A DNA stretch of 64,000 nt from Berberis thunbergii (GCA_003290165.1 QNQO01000685.1:496001-560000); one strand, 5' to 3'. Positions 34,825-47,215 are shown, counted from the first letter of the stretch. Numbers and translations: made by a program. The notes: generated from the letters alone by a model not told the origin.

Positions 34825-35290
34825 TGATGAGACATCAGATAGTCATTCGATTACAGTTGAACATGTGGCACAGATCAACTATAATGAAAAAGGGCTAGAA
34901 TAGACCACTCCCAATACCGGTCCAGTCCAGCCCGTAAGTCAAGTAATCAAGCTCAGACGACGTAAGCCTAATATGGCAGAAGTCTTAGAGCTTGGCCCAG
35001 GACAATAAGGCCAGGACATGGACCTTTAGGCTGATTAAGACCAAGGTCCATTTTAGGCTACTATAGGTACAATTAAGCATTGATTCCTAAATAGAGCCAA
35101 GTGCCAAATAAGATCATTCGTGGACTGGTGAAAGAACCTACATGGACATATCTTAATAAGGGAAGATTCTAAACGAGATCTCCTCTATCCATCACGCGTT
35201 CAAAGAGAGTCAATGAGGGAGTAAAACATTCTCATGATATAAGGTGAACAAAACGGATGAGAAAGGTGTAGACATGCAACCCTAAGCGAT
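34825..35290 (+). repeat. Tat-like LTR, interrupted copy
   Basis: Starts tgatgagacatcagatag, and carries a gagatctcctc block and atataaggtgaacaaaac (35239-35256). It breaks near 35285. Its missing end appears to resume at 36029-36195, beyond the second LTR. Confidence 0.6.
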
Positions 35291-35464
35291 GAGACTTATA
35301 TAGGTTTGGTGTATGGGGGAGGTAAATACCTAACTGCTTCATAAGCATTAATTGCGGCGCAGAAGCTCTAAATGCACTGGAGTATGCCATCATGGCAATA
35401 CACAAGCCTCGCATGCAGTCAATTAGTTGCCCAATGTGCAAACCCACTAACTAGTTGGAGTAAC
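35291..35464 (+). other. Internal tail of a Tat-like element
   Basis: Ends cccactaactagttggagta just before an LTR start. The same layout (cccactaactaagggggag) ends the element at 33020, so this is polypurine-side sequence of a related element whose 5' part is missing. Confidence 0.5.
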
Positions 35465-36028
35465 TGATGAGACATCAAACATGCATGCGACCACAGCCGT
35501 ACACGTGGCATAGGTCAACCTTAACACAGGAAGGCATCAATAAAGTCCCAAGGGGGCCCATGCTTAATCTTTGTTCATCCCGTAAGTCAGGTGCCCAAGC
35601 CCAAATTATACCAGCCCACGTGGCGCGAATCTTGGAGATTGGCCTAGGACAGTAAGACCCAAACATAGATCTCTGAGTTGTAACAAGCCCGAGATCCTTT
35701 TGCACAACTCTTAATCCAATAAAGCATTGAGTCATAAACAGAGCCAAGTGTCGAAGGAGACTCAGTCACAAACAGGTAAGATCCTGGGCGAGATCTCCTC
35801 CCTCCATCACGCCCTTAACAGTAGAAACAGTTGATGAATGGAACACTCGCCATATAAGGTGAACAACTAAGTTGAGGAAGGTATGCACATGCAACACAAA
35901 TTTTAACTAGTCTACATTCTCTTTGCACAGTCGCTTGACTTTAGCTTCGAGTGCCTTCGGCCGCCATAACGGTGGTCTGTGGCTTGCCGCCGTTTTGTAC
36001 GTTTGAGATTAACAAGGACAACGCATCA
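35465..36028 (+). repeat. Tat-like LTR, complete copy
   Basis: 564 bp from tgatgagacatcaaacat to gacaacgcatca. Contains acgtggcatagg, cgagatctcctccctccatc and a ccttcggccgccataacggtgg stretch seen in all copies of this LTR family here. Confidence 0.65.
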
Positions 36029-36195
36029 ATATAAGGTGAACAAAATGGATGAGAAAAGTACACACATGTAACCCTAATTTTATCAGTCTATCTCCATTCT
36101 TATTCAAGTGTGTGACTTTAACATTGAAGTGCTTTTGGCCGCCACAACGGTATCTTTAGTTCATTACTGTTATTTTTGTAGGTAAAAAAATCAAC
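36029..36195 (+). repeat. Tat-like LTR 3' fragment
   Basis: Begins atataaggtgaacaaaatgg, repeating 35239 onward, and continues through a ggccgccacaacggt block. Probably the displaced end of the 34825 copy. Confidence 0.5.
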
Positions 36196-37107
36196 ACGGA
36201 CTTATTTGGAGGCATCACTATTGTTAATGATGTTAGAAAGCTCACCCAGTTATCACCCAATTACCATTCTTTTATAACTCGCCTAACTCACGTGGTTCTG
36301 CAAATCCAAAAGTTTCCTATTTCATCTTATCCACTTTCTCCTACTTTTTCTGCCAGTAATTTGTGTACTTCAAATCTCTTTACATATTTCTTTTTCTATA
36401 ATCTGATCCATCTTCTAACACTATGGCTTATGAAAAATCCAAATAGAATTTTACTGGAACAAATCTTGTCAGTTTTAATCTTCGAATTTTACCTTTTCTA
36501 GGATTTGAGGAATCGTTGAGATTTCACATTTATGGGCATTTCTCAAGATTGAAACATGAATTTCAACTTCGTCTCAAATCAATTTGGGTTCAGTTCCGCG
36601 ATGAAACCATTAACATCCCTTATGGTTGTCTATGTTTTGATTGTGGAAATGTAAAAAAGGGATAGAAATATTGTTTATATTCTTGAATAATTTTTTTTTA
36701 TTAAAATTTGCAGTAAAAGGTTTCCACATGCATTTCTAATGGCTTGTTTCATGCTGGAAGCCAAGACCGCATTAAAATTGGGTTCATTATATCATCCATC
36801 CTTTAACTTATTCATAGGGAAATTGAATTATAGAGAAAGGCTATGATAAAAATAGGGTTATTTCCTTTTGACCCCATTAATTTATCACTATTCCTATTTG
36901 AAAACTAAAATTTTGTATTTTAGTCAAACATCCAATCCAAGTCTTGACGGTTAGTTCATGGACATTGACTAACTTAACTCGTCCATATTTCTCATGTATT
37001 TTACCCCATATCTTGTTTGGGTTAAATACACTTGTGTATCTCAAGACAACGTAATCCCACTTTCCGTGTTCTCTTTTGTATGGGTTAATACTATTTTCTG
37101 ATTGTCT
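36196..37107. other. No supported gene
   Basis: AT-rich. The 36292-36501 frame is Phe/Leu-rich with no motif. Confidence 0.4.
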
Positions 37108-37383
37108 TGTTAGATTTCAATATTAATGCGGAAGATAAACCACATAATCATTATAGTGATCAAAGATTTACCCGGATCCATTCACAATTGTATACAGGTA
37201 AGTTCTAAGATACAATTTATCGTCTAGCCTTTTCTTTCTATGCTCTTTTGTGATGGAGAAGAATCACTTATATTGGCAGAGAGGGGATTGTCTCTTTTGT
37301 ATTCCTTTTCAATTAACTATTTCCATCAAGCAGTTATTTGTAACCTCCATAGGTGATTGGACCACTTGTTCGGGAAATTAACA
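37108..37383 (-). repeat. 3' LTR of the deleted copia element
   Basis: 276 bp; on the minus strand it starts TGTTAATTTCCCG and ends AAATCTAACA. Matches 46219-46456 over most of its length. Confidence 0.8.
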
Positions 37384-37446
37384 TTCTCCCACTTGGCCCA
37401 ATAACGATAATGGAATTATTCATGTCTAATGAGTAATATTTTAGAT

Positions 37447-38942
37447 TAGGGCTGGGCAGGTCTAGGTAACCGGCTTGAAAATTAAAAAAGGAAAACTAGC
37501 CTAATAATTTTAAGCCCGCAATTATGAGGTCTAAGACCAGACCGAGTTGACCGGTTAACCGAGGTCTCGGTTAACCGAATTTCAAGCCGATCTCGGTCCA
37601 AAGCCCAAACTGAATTTGATAAAGCCCAAAGTGCTATAACACTTGAGCTCTCATTCAATTGACTTTCAGATTGAAAATGAAACAGGCCATGAATCGGAAG
37701 AAGCTTCTCCTCTTTCCCATTTTGTTGGAATGGACTCAAGGGTTCTCTTAGTTCTTCTTGCATCTCTGTTTGTTCCAAGCCATGAAACACTAAGCATACA
37801 TCATAGCTAGAACAGAGTCTGTTTTGATGAACTAGTTAAATTTGACAGCTATCACAGAGTCTGTTTTGATATCAAAGCCATAAACACTAAGCATACATCA
37901 CAGCTAAAACAGAGCCTGTTTTGATATAAAACCCTAAGCATATAAAATCATTCTCAATATTATTTCACATCACTGATCACACACACACAGCACACAGCTC
38001 ATCACACATACAATGTAAGCCATGAATACTCATACACACACAATGTAACTCCTCTCTTTGCTTCCTCTTTGATGTGTTGGTCTCACAACTTGGAGACCAC
38101 ATAATCTCATCTCAATTATATGTGCAATATGCATCTATTAACAAAGTTTATTTTTCATAACAAATCCTAGCTCATCTTCTTTGGAGACTTTCAAAGCCCT
38201 AACAGAACCTTGCATGTAGGACATCTTTTGGGTGGCCTACCCAGTATAGAGTAGAGCCAAAAATGCTGATTTTAAGAACTTTTAGTGGCCTATAAGATTA
38301 GCATCCAAAAAGAAAAGCATACATCACTGATCACACACACAACACAACAAAGCAAACATACATCACAGACTCTGTTTTGAGTTTGAAACAGAGTCTGTTT
38401 TGAGTTTTGAGTCTGTTTTGTTTGAGTTTTGAAACAGAGTATGTTTTGAGCAAAGCAAAGCATACATAATACTGCATTTGTTTTTTTCCTCACCTTCAAA
38501 CTTAAGGGAGGAGAAGAGTCGCATAGGGAGGAGATGTTGTTGGCGCAGTGTTCGCAGTCTTCGCACAGGGAGTCGAGGAGGAGTACCGAGTAGCCAAGGA
38601 GGAGAACAGTCGAGGAGTCGTAGTCACACAAGGAGGAGAGGAATCAAGGAGTCACAGATGCACAGGGAGGAGAAGAATCGAAGAGTCGCATGATTGAAAG
38701 TAAAAGTAGCCGAGGAGGAGAGGGAAAGGAGTAGGGCTTAGGCTTAGTAATTTTTTGGGGGTTCTATTTATTCATACCCGAGCCGGACCGGTTACCCAAC
38801 GGGTTTCAGAAAGAATAACCGAGGCCCGGACCAGAAACATCAGGTAGGGGCGGGTTTTAAAACCAAAATTTAATAATAAATAAAAACCCGATCCGAACCG
38901 ACCCGATTGGTTCGGGTTTTCGGTCTGAAATGCCCACCCCTA
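37447..38942 (-). mobile_element. Non-autonomous hAT element
   Basis: Ends tagggctgggcagg and, inverted, taggggtgggcatt, flanked by ttttagat (37439-37446) and ctttagat (38943-38950), an 8-bp duplication with one mismatch. Both ends resemble the ends of the hAT element at 41030-45719 but in opposite orientation: here the taggggtgggcattt end is on the right. It also shares an internal segment rich in gaggagtcg-type repeats (38500-38720), which matches 41240-41390 read in reverse. No transposase remains, so this is a deletion derivative or relative of the same family. Confidence 0.8.
37790..37940. repeat. Direct repeats in the non-autonomous hAT element
   Basis: Three copies of a unit with acagag(t/c)ctgttttgat, two of them preceded by cactaagcatacatca. 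A second cluster of gtctgttttgag repeats lies at 38365-38460. Confidence 0.7.
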
Positions 38943-38950
38943 CTTTAGAT

Positions 38951-39311
38951 GCACACATAAGACTCTAAGATCAAATGGTTACAAAAACATCATGAGAAAA
39001 AAAACTACTAATATGAGTCATGGCGGTTTTTTTTTTTAATCAACATAATTCCTTCCATGTACTACAAATCAGTAATCAGCTTAACATAATAAGAGAGATT
39101 CATAAAATCGACATGATGTCTGTACAATCATTCAAGAGCCTAATCATGTTCATATTCATTCATTCAAATCGATGTACATAAGTAGCTAAGACAGGATTTA
39201 TCAGAAACACATAAATGATATCGAATGGTGAAATAGAGTGCGGACATCAACATGTAGAAAGCATAATCCATCACATATATTATGTATAATCAAAGATTAC
39301 TTTAAAGATAC
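38951..39311. other. 3' non-coding part of the deleted copia element
   Basis: Between the RNase H tail and the 3' LTR, with a T12 tract. No gene. Confidence 0.4.
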
Positions 39312-39560
39312 ATTCTATTGGTATGTTCCATAAATGTCTTTGGAGATAATCCTTTGGTTAATGGATTTGCAACCATAAAGTTAGTACTAATTTGCTCTAT
39401 AAACATTCTTTGTTTCCGAACTTCATCTTTAACGATAAGATATTTCAAATCCATGTGCTTTGCTCCTTTAGAATACTTGTCACTTTTTTAGAAAATGACG
39501 GCTACAGAGTTATCACAATAAATTTTCAGTGGCCTATGAATGGTATCAACAATCTCTAGC
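39312..39560 (-). pseudogene. copia RNase H C-terminal remnant
   Basis: Minus-strand translation shows IYCDNS, then DKYSKGAKHMDLKYL and NPLTKGLSPK, the conserved end of Ty1/copia polyproteins. One stop interrupts it. It lies directly after gag, so the whole central pol region has been deleted. Confidence 0.7.
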
Positions 39561-40204
39561 TCTAAAAAACATTTCGTAGCCATAAAGCTTGAACTTGCGT
39601 TTGATTTTAAATTCTTGAGCAACCATGTGTATTGAGTTTTGTCCCATAGCCTTCAGCTTGGCCTCCTCTTGAACAAGCATTCTGCCCATTTCATTAACGT
39701 TCCACTTATCCTTCATAGTGTTATAGTTAATTTGAAATTGGCCATACTGAGGAGGTAAGAAGTTCAAGATAAATTGAACGGGGAAGAACTCATCCACCAA
39801 CATTCCCAATGTCTTAAGTTGAGCTGCCAAACTTGTCATTTCAAGAACATGTTCATACATACCACGTGAACCATCATACTTCATCGTGGTAAGTCTAGCC
39901 ATTAAAGTCCCAGCAAGAGACTTTTCCGTAGACTTGAAACATTCTTCAACATTAGTGAGAAACTCTTTGGCATTATCAGTTGATGAGAGTGTGGTCTTAA
40001 TGTTGGTTGCTATTGTCGTATGCATAAACACGAGGCTTAACCTATTGGATCTTTCTCATGCATTATTTGTTGTTGTTCATCAGCGTTGCTGGTGGTAGAA
40101 GGTGCAGTGGGTTTTTCAGTCCTAAGAGCAATGTCAAGATCCAAAACACCAAGGGTGAAGTGGACCTGCTCTTTCCAGTTTGAAAAAGTCAGGCCATTAA
40201 GCAT
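39561..40204 (-). pseudogene. copia gag (UBN2 type)
   Basis: The start at 40204 gives MLNGLTFSNWKEQVHFTLG, the usual beginning of this copia gag, then LDLDIALRTEKPTAP. After a frame change near 40030 the next frame has AKEFLTNVEECFKSTEKSLA, LTTMKYDGSRGMYEHVLEM, FILNFLPPQYGQFQINYNT and MLVQEEAKLK, the full run of UBN2-type gag motifs. The protein then ends in unrelated sequence where the deletion joins RNase H. The upstream open frame to 40405 is AT-rich leader. Confidence 0.8.
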
Positions 40205-40405
40205 AGAGATGAATGATGCATGCGAATGTAGAGGGACGAGTATTGATGCTGCAATAATAATAAAAAAAATATGCTCACTACATAATGATATAAATTTCAT
40301 AATTTTAAGCACATGTATAGACATCAAGAATAACATAACATCGATGTACCTTTCGGCATAATCTAATGTCATGTTATTTCTTACTATTATGGTGTTCCAT
40401 GTCAC

Positions 40406-41021
40406 ATTGAAGGACTAAATAGTCAAGTGTACACATTAAATAGGTGTGCTTCCTTTAGGTAAGCATTCCAACCTTATGAATAACACTCTATTTATCCCAC
40501 TCTAATTCAATGATCAGTAGAAATGTGGTGCACCTTTGGCCAACCATAATTTTCTAATAATCAAGGAATTAGTTAAAATTATTCTTATCACTAATCACAA
40601 GGGAATTAATGTTAGGATATTTTAATAAACTTATATTCTAAACACATTCTAGTTGAGCAACTTTGGTGGCTAGCAAACTGTATCTTAATATAGAAAATAA
40701 GTTATTAGAATAAATTTCATAAACATCATTAGTAAACTATTGTATTCACATTAATAATTAATCTCTAATTCATAAGCATTTACATTAAATAGGCAATTAT
40801 ATGTAATAACAACAATAATGCTCCTTTCAAATTTAATAATTGGAGTCAATTATCATGAAAAACATTATAAACATGTAATCCATAAACCTTAAATAAGGTG
40901 AACTATTAACTTTAGGAACCTAGTAAAAAAAAATTTGTCCAAAAAGCCCGAACCGCATTAGTGGATCGGTTGTAACATTTAGCAGGCCTAATAAATCAGC
41001 TCTAAATAAATATATGGCTTA
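40406..41021. other. Leader of the deleted copia element
   Basis: AT-rich, no gene. Its other half lies at 45728-46204, beyond the hAT insertion. Confidence 0.45.
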
Positions 41022-41029
41022 CTTTAAAC

Positions 41030-44000
41030 TAGGGGTGGGCATTTAGGACCGAACCGACAACCGGACCAATCGGGTCGGTTTTAATTAATTATAAAAGTTT
41101 CGGTTGTAAAAGTCCGGCCCGACCCAAAAGTTTCTGGTCTGGGCCTCGGTTTCCAATTCCGAAGCCCGTCAGAAAACCGGCCCGGCCTGGGTATGAATAA
41201 AAATTTAAAAACTAAAACCCCGCATTGCCATTTACTGTCCGCTACTTCTCCTCATTTACTGTGTGCGACTCCTCCCCTCCCTGACCTTGTGTGACTCCTT
41301 GGCTCCTCCTATCCTCCTCGGCTTGCCTACTCTTCTCGGATCTCTCCTCCTCGACTCCCTGTGCAACGTTGTCTCCAATCTCTCTTCACAAAGGTACTGT
41401 ACTTTGTGTGTGACTATGTTTTTAAAGTTTTCTGTGTGTGACTATGTTCACGACATTAACTGGATTCAGTATAGGCATGCACATAACTAACACATGGTTT
41501 ATGACATATCATGTACAATATAATAGAATCCTTGATCTGGGTATGTTTGTTACTCTTTGCATAGCTGTGTTTTTTATGTCCCTTCCATTGTAACCATTGA
41601 TAAGATACTTTATTTTGTGTTATATAAATTTATGGAGTCATATTCTCTGTAGGGAACTTATGTTGAGGGAATTAAAGAAGAAGTTGTTCTATCCCCTACT
41701 CATGCCCTTTCTTTGATTGCCTTTGGTGAAGGTACTTAACCTATCAAGTTCATCTAATTATGGAAATCATGTCAAAATACTTGTTCATCTATCTTGGTTC
41801 AGCTCGTTTGCCATTTGTACATTAATACTCTTTATTCTATGGAATATCTAATTTTGATTACTGAATAAAAAGTTAGAAAGGAAGCTTTTAGGCTTTTGTA
41901 CAAATAGGACTACAGAATCACTCTTCAGAAGGTTTGGTTGACCACTAAAGCAAATCTTGAAACCTCAAAAGCTTTATAAAAGCTGCTTAAAAGAAGTCTT
42001 CTTTCCTGCTACTTACATGCGGAGTCCAAACAATGATCTTGTTTCGTCATTTATCTTTATTTGATTAATTGGTAATAAAACATCTTCTAGAACATACTAA
42101 ATTTTCTTTGTGCTCACATACCCTAGATCATTTTTGCCGTTGCACAAACATTCGCCACCGGGAAAAATATGTTTGAAAGTTGCTGATAAATATTGAATTT
42201 ATTAAAATTGTTTGAATCTTTTACATTTCATGAACCTTTTTGCCATGCATGCATATTCATACTTCATTTCATTCATAGTTCATATTTACATGATATTGGT
42301 GTTTGCGTATTTTTTAGGTCATTAACTTATTATAAATAAGTCGATATTGGTGTTGTCGGTGACTAGGCAAAAATGAGGGAAAAAATGTCGTAAGTGTTTT
42401 TTTTCCAACATTGTACATTTTTTATTGGATTATATTTTCGAGTTTATTAAATGTTTGTGAATAATAAATGACTATTATTGATGTGATTTAGGTTAAGCGC
42501 AAGGCGCTCAACCGTGGAAGGTGTTTCAACAACTCCAAGTTCATCACCATCACCACAAACTCAAGGTACACCGTCATCTCAAGATGAACCATCTCAAAAT
42601 GCACCACCTAGTCAAGAGGGATCATCATCTCAGAATCCACCATCTATTAAAGTGGGAGGACTTCCCCCTTCCTTCTACAACAAAAACATTGGAGGTATGG
42701 AGTCATTTTACTAAAACAACCATAGCGGGAAAAGGGGAGAGGGCAATTTGTATGCATTGCAAAAGTGATTTGGCATGCAATACTCAAGTAAATGGTACAT
42801 CTAGCCTACTTAGACATTTACGCGTGTCTTGTCCAAAATCTATTTTAAAAGTCGCAAGTAACCAAAAAGTCATTTGTTTTGATAAGCATGTGGAAGGGAT
42901 ATGATTTAAGCGATTTATGAAGGAGGCACGACCTAAGTTTGAGCCACCATCTCGTAGAACCGTTGTTAGAGATGTGTGGTCTATTTTTCAAGAAGAAAAG
43001 GCTAAGATCAAGAGTGTCATATCTCAAAACAATCAAAGAGTTTCTCTCACCACCGACACTTGGACTTCAATCCAAAATGTTAATTATACGGCTATAACCG
43101 CCCATTTTATTGATGATGGTTGGAATGTGCATAAAGAATTATTAATTTTTGTCGAATTATAACCATTCTAGGGATGCTATTGGGAGACTTTTAGAGAGGT
43201 GTTTGAGGGATTGGGGCATAGATAGGGTATTCGCTATTATTCTTGATAATGTTACTTCAATGATGGTGTTGTTAGGCATATGAATAGGAAATTGAATGGG
43301 TGGAATACACTTTTGTTGGATGGAGAGCTTTTGCATATGAGGTGTTGTGCTCACATCATCAATTTGATTGTTTGTGATGGATTGGTTGAGTTTCACACTT
43401 CTATTAAGAGTATTCGTAGGGCTTGCAAGTATACATGGTCATCCCCTGCTAGGTTGGAGAGGTTTAGGCAATGTTTAGCCATTGAGAAAATTGATAGCAA
43501 AGGTCTTTTGCTGTTGGAGTGTAAAACTAGGTGGAATTCGACCTACTTATTGTTAGAAACGGCTTTAAAAGTACAAAAGGCATTTGAAAGGTTGGCGGAT
43601 GAGGATATGGACTTTGTTTCTTACTTTACTTGTGGTGATGACTATTGTGAAAAACCAAGAAATAAAAAAAAGAAGGGTTGAGGGAGGTGAGAAAGAAAGA
43701 GCTGAAATCCCACGTGCCACTGATTGGTTGTATGCGAAGGCTTTTGTCAAGTTTTTGAAGAAGTTTTATGAGGCTAATTTGAAGTTTAGTTGTTACCAAA
43801 AGGTGACAACTAATGCACCCTTCCAAGAAATGTTCAAGATTGTGGAAGATTTAAAGTCCACAATGAGAAATGGTGATCCCTTTATGAAAAAGGTTGCAAG
43901 TTCCATGAAATCAATGTTTGACAAGTATTGGGGAAGTATAAAAATGTAAATCAAGTTATGCTTATGGCGATCGCTCTTGATCCTCGTTACAAACTTGACT

Positions 44001-45719
44001 ACATTACTTACGGGTTAGAATTCTTAGTTGAAGATTCTTGGAAGGCACATGAGTTAACACTACGGGTGAGAAATCTATTAATACGCTTGTATGGAACGTA
44101 TAAAATGATAATCCAAATCAATCACATGTTTATTCAGAGGTTTTGGATGAAAATGGTGGCATTGGAAATGAAGAAGGGAGTGATCCATTATTAGATGGTT
44201 TTATGAAAAGAAGAAAAGAGAAGGATGTGGTTCATATTCAAATGAAGTTGATAAGTATTTGGCAGAGGCATCTGAAAATCCAAAGAATTTAGCATTTAAT
44301 TTGCTAAAATGGTGGAAAGAGAACTCTTCAAGGTTTCTCATCCTTTCTAAGGTTGCAAGGGACGTGTTTGCGGTTCTGGTTTCAAGTGTGGCTTCGGAAG
44401 CCGCTTTTAGCGCCGGAAAAAGAGTTGTGGATCCTTTCCAGGCATGTTTGACTCCTAAAACGGTGGAAGCTCTTATTTGCACCAATGACTGGCTTAAAGC
44501 CAATGTTTTTGACTTTTTTAAAGAGCTCACGAATGATGAAATAGATTTCTACAACTCTTTGGAGAAAATGGAGAAAGGTAAGAGAATTTTATTCATTTTT
44601 GAATACTTTTAACTTTGTCAAAATAGTTTCTCATGTATGCGTGTATGTTCTTGACTTGTAGAAATTGAAATATTGCAACTTGCAGAAGATATTACAACTA
44701 CTAGTTCGGCTAATCCAGTCATCTAGATTGAGGTATGTTTAATAATTTAGCCACCAATCATGTATTTTATCTTTTTACTTTATATTGCAACTTGAGGAAG
44801 ATATTGCAACTTTATGTTCTTGTTGTTTATATTTTTCAGGCAAATCCCGTGCCTTATTGACATTGATTCCTGCTCGTCGAGCTGGGTCTAATGGTGGTGT
44901 TTTAGAAAACTTTCAGTTCTTATGTAATAGGCTGAAATAGACTTTAATAGAGAAGTTTACTATTGATAACTGTTGATTAATTTACTGTTACATAATATTA
45001 ATTTACTGTTGATTAATAGGTTGTACGAAATACTAGGATGCTTACAATTTTGATAGGTATCAACTCCTAAGATAAAACAACATTCCATGTCAAACGTAGA
45101 ATTCCTCTTGTGAATCATATATATGTGCTTATAACTTAATTCAAGAATTAAAGGCTAGCAAAATCTTTGGTACAATGAACAATTTGTAGATGCAATGCAG
45201 CTAAGTGTGAAGGTGGCCTAAAATCAATGATGGTAGTTTAGAAAACACATTTGAAATATATGATAAACTCACATGCTGATGTGTTAACATATTACAATAG
45301 TTATCTCGTTCTGTATTCCACAATGTTGGCAATCATCAATGTCTGTCTGTATTCAACAATGATGGCAATCATCAATGGTTTATTCTTAGACCCGTCTTCT
45401 ATAATAATCTTATAGTGCTTCTAGGATATCAATCTTTTTTTAGGGTGAAATCAATTAGGAAGCAAACTGAACCTTCTTTGATGATAAGATAAAACATAAA
45501 ACAAATAATATTGCTACTAAGAGTTTGAGGTTTGAATGAGCTTCCGTATTTGCAAACTGTTGAGGACCAAATCACATGTGCATAGCCCATTATAAACATA
45601 AATTCCGTGTTTATGAGGACCAAGACGGGTCAACTCGGTCCGGTTTCGAGTCTCATAAACACGAGCCCAATTTTCGATTTTTACACTTTGGGCCGGTTAC
45701 CGATACTTGCCCAGCCCTA
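41030..45719 (+). mobile_element. Near-complete hAT transposon
   Basis: 4690 bp. Ends taggggtgggcatt and, inverted, tagggctgggcaag are flanked by ctttaaac (41022-41029) and gtttaaac (45720-45727), an 8-bp duplication with one mismatch. Subterminal regions contain many ccgaacc, ccggcc and related motifs. The interior holds a transposase gene with recognisable introns and all expected domains, though frameshifted. It sits in the leader of the deleted copia element. Length and gene layout fit an autonomous-type plant hAT that has since decayed. Confidence 0.9.
42373..44726 (+). pseudogene. hAT transposase, BED finger and dimerisation domain
   Basis: I propose three exons: 42373-42389 (MREKMS, donor gtaagt), 42492-44577 (acceptor atttag, donor gtaaga) and 44662-44726 (acceptor ttgtag, ending at TAG). 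Joined phases agree. Domains in order: Ser/Pro-rich N-terminus; BED zinc finger (CMHCKSDLACNTQ, SSLLRHLRVSCPK, 42755-42840); RNase H-like core with the first Asp in LTTDTWTS, then MRCCAHIINLIV and CKTRWNSTYLLL; a DUF4413-like middle (ALDPRYKL); and the C-terminal hAT dimerisation domain (VASEAAFSAGKRVVDPF, LICTNDWLK). Breaks: a frame change near 42690, a stop at 42902 and frame changes near 43160, 43260, 43650, 43940 and 44190. Family certain; copy inactive. Confidence 0.88.
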
Positions 45720-45727
45720 GTTTAAAC

Positions 45728-46204
45728 CATTAAAATGGGTTGGATCAAATTAACCAATTAAAAGGGCTGAACAAAAACAAAACAACAAGGCCCTGATAAA
45801 AAAAATTTGAATTTGTGTTTTAAAACACTAAAATGGACCAAACCCATTACTTGTATTGGACCAAATCCATTATAAACCATTATTAAAAAAAAATGAATAG
45901 TTTCATATTCTTCACAACTACTCTGTTTCATGACAGACAGAAAGAGTATGAAGAAAAGGAAAAAAAAAAAAAAAACGATGATGGCTAGATGGGAGGTCAA
46001 AAGGTGGTTCAACGGCGGTTAAAAATCGATGCCAACAACTTGCTGATTGATTTCGCCATAAAAAAAACAGGTAAGTAGTTCATCATATTATCATCATCAT
46101 CATCAAAGTCCATTCTCGATATTTTCAGGGAGTTCATCATATTATCATAAAAAAAAAAATTCAAAATCTCGAAACTAACATATTAATCCCAAATCCGTTA
46201 GTAT
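45728..46204. other. Rest of the deleted copia leader
   Basis: AT-rich with an A17 run near 45960. No gene. Confidence 0.4.
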
Positions 46205-46217
46205 GGCTCTGATACCA
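46205..46217 (-). promoter_or_regulatory. Met-tRNA primer-binding site
   Basis: Minus strand TGGTATCAGAGCC, a perfect match to the common plant retrotransposon primer site, one base inside the 5' LTR. Confidence 0.9.
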
Positions 46218-46218
46218 T

Positions 46219-46456
46219 TGTTAGATTTCAATATTAATGCTAAAGATAAACCACATAATCGTTAGAATGATCGAAGACTTACCCAATCTATTCACAATTG
46301 AGATACAAATTTTCTTCTAATCTTTTCTTTCTGTGCTATTTTGTGATGGACAAAAACCACTAACGTTGGCAGAGAGAGGACTGCCTCTTTTGTATTCCTT
46401 TTCAATTAACTGCTTTTATCAAACAGTTATTTTTAACCTCCATAGGTGATTGAACA
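46219..46456 (-). repeat. 5' LTR of the deleted copia element, outer end missing
   Basis: Matches 37108-37350 from tgttagatttcaatattaatg to ctccataggtgattg, then diverges; about the last 25 outer bases are lost. A (CT)n run follows at 46463-46480. Confidence 0.75.
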
Positions 46457-46984
46457 CATCCTCCTCTCTCTCTCTCTCCATCTTAACTATGATTCGTGAA
46501 CATTCCCATCCACACTCTCTTTCTCCGTTCATTCTTTTCCGATTTTCTTCAAAGCTTTAGCTTTTACAACACTTACAAGAACAAGTACAGCCATGTACTT
46601 TCCTACCGCACCAGACTAAGCTCATTCATGTCTGATGCTTCCTGAATCCTTAAACTAAATCAAAACAGAACAAGCTCATATGCTCTGAGTAGGGGCGTGG
46701 CTGGGTTTCGACACAAAACTAATAACCAAACCAATTTCTTTGGTTTTCACGTTTAAACAACTGAAACTGAACCAATCGCCCTAATCAACCGACTGGATCA
46801 GGTCAAATTGGTCTCTCTAATCCATCGGTTCATCACTTCTCATATCTAAAAGAAAACAAATCCTAAAATTCTCCAATTTCGACCCAAACACAAAATTTGG
46901 TTTCATATAAAAAAGCACATAGATTGCCAACAGAATCGACAAAAACATGGTAACAGTTAAAATTTTGAATTACAGTTTACCCAA
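46457..46984. other. Spacer; possible hAT end fragment
   Basis: No gene. taggggcgtggctgggtttc at 46688-46707, followed by aaccaaaccaa-type sequence, looks like one end of another hAT element, but no partner end was found. Confidence 0.35.
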
Positions 46985-47215
46985 AATCGACAAAGTTTGT
47001 TTTGGATTAATGCATAATGAATGAAGACATACCCGGATCCATGATACGTGATTGCGTGAAGGTAAGTTCCAATATACGCAGTTTCTCTTCTTGCCATTTC
47101 CTTTCAGTGTTCCTTTGTGATGGAGAAGAACAACCAACTATGGCAGAGAGAGGACTACCCTTTTATATTTCCCTTCATGTAACTACTTCCAGTTAATGTT
47201 CCTTGAGACTCTGTT
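46985..47215 (-). repeat. Diverged relative of the copia LTR
   Basis: acccggatccat, ggtaagttc, ttgtgatggagaagaa and ggcagagag occur in the same order and spacing as in the LTRs at 37108 and 46219, with more substitutions. Probably a solo or partial LTR of the same family. Confidence 0.55.

Larger units (their letters stand above)
37108..46456 (-). mobile_element. Ty1/copia element with a large internal deletion
   Basis: Reads right to left. The 5' LTR is at 46219-46456, a Met primer site at 46205-46217, gag at 40204-39600, a short RNase H remnant at 39560-39312, a purine tract (tgggagaat on the minus strand, 37384-37392) and the 3' LTR at 37108-37383. Protease, integrase and most of RT are missing: gag runs almost directly into the RNase H tail near 39575. 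Two hAT elements (37447-38942 and 41030-45719) were inserted later and account for about two thirds of its length. Without them the copy would be about 3.2 kb. Confidence 0.8.
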
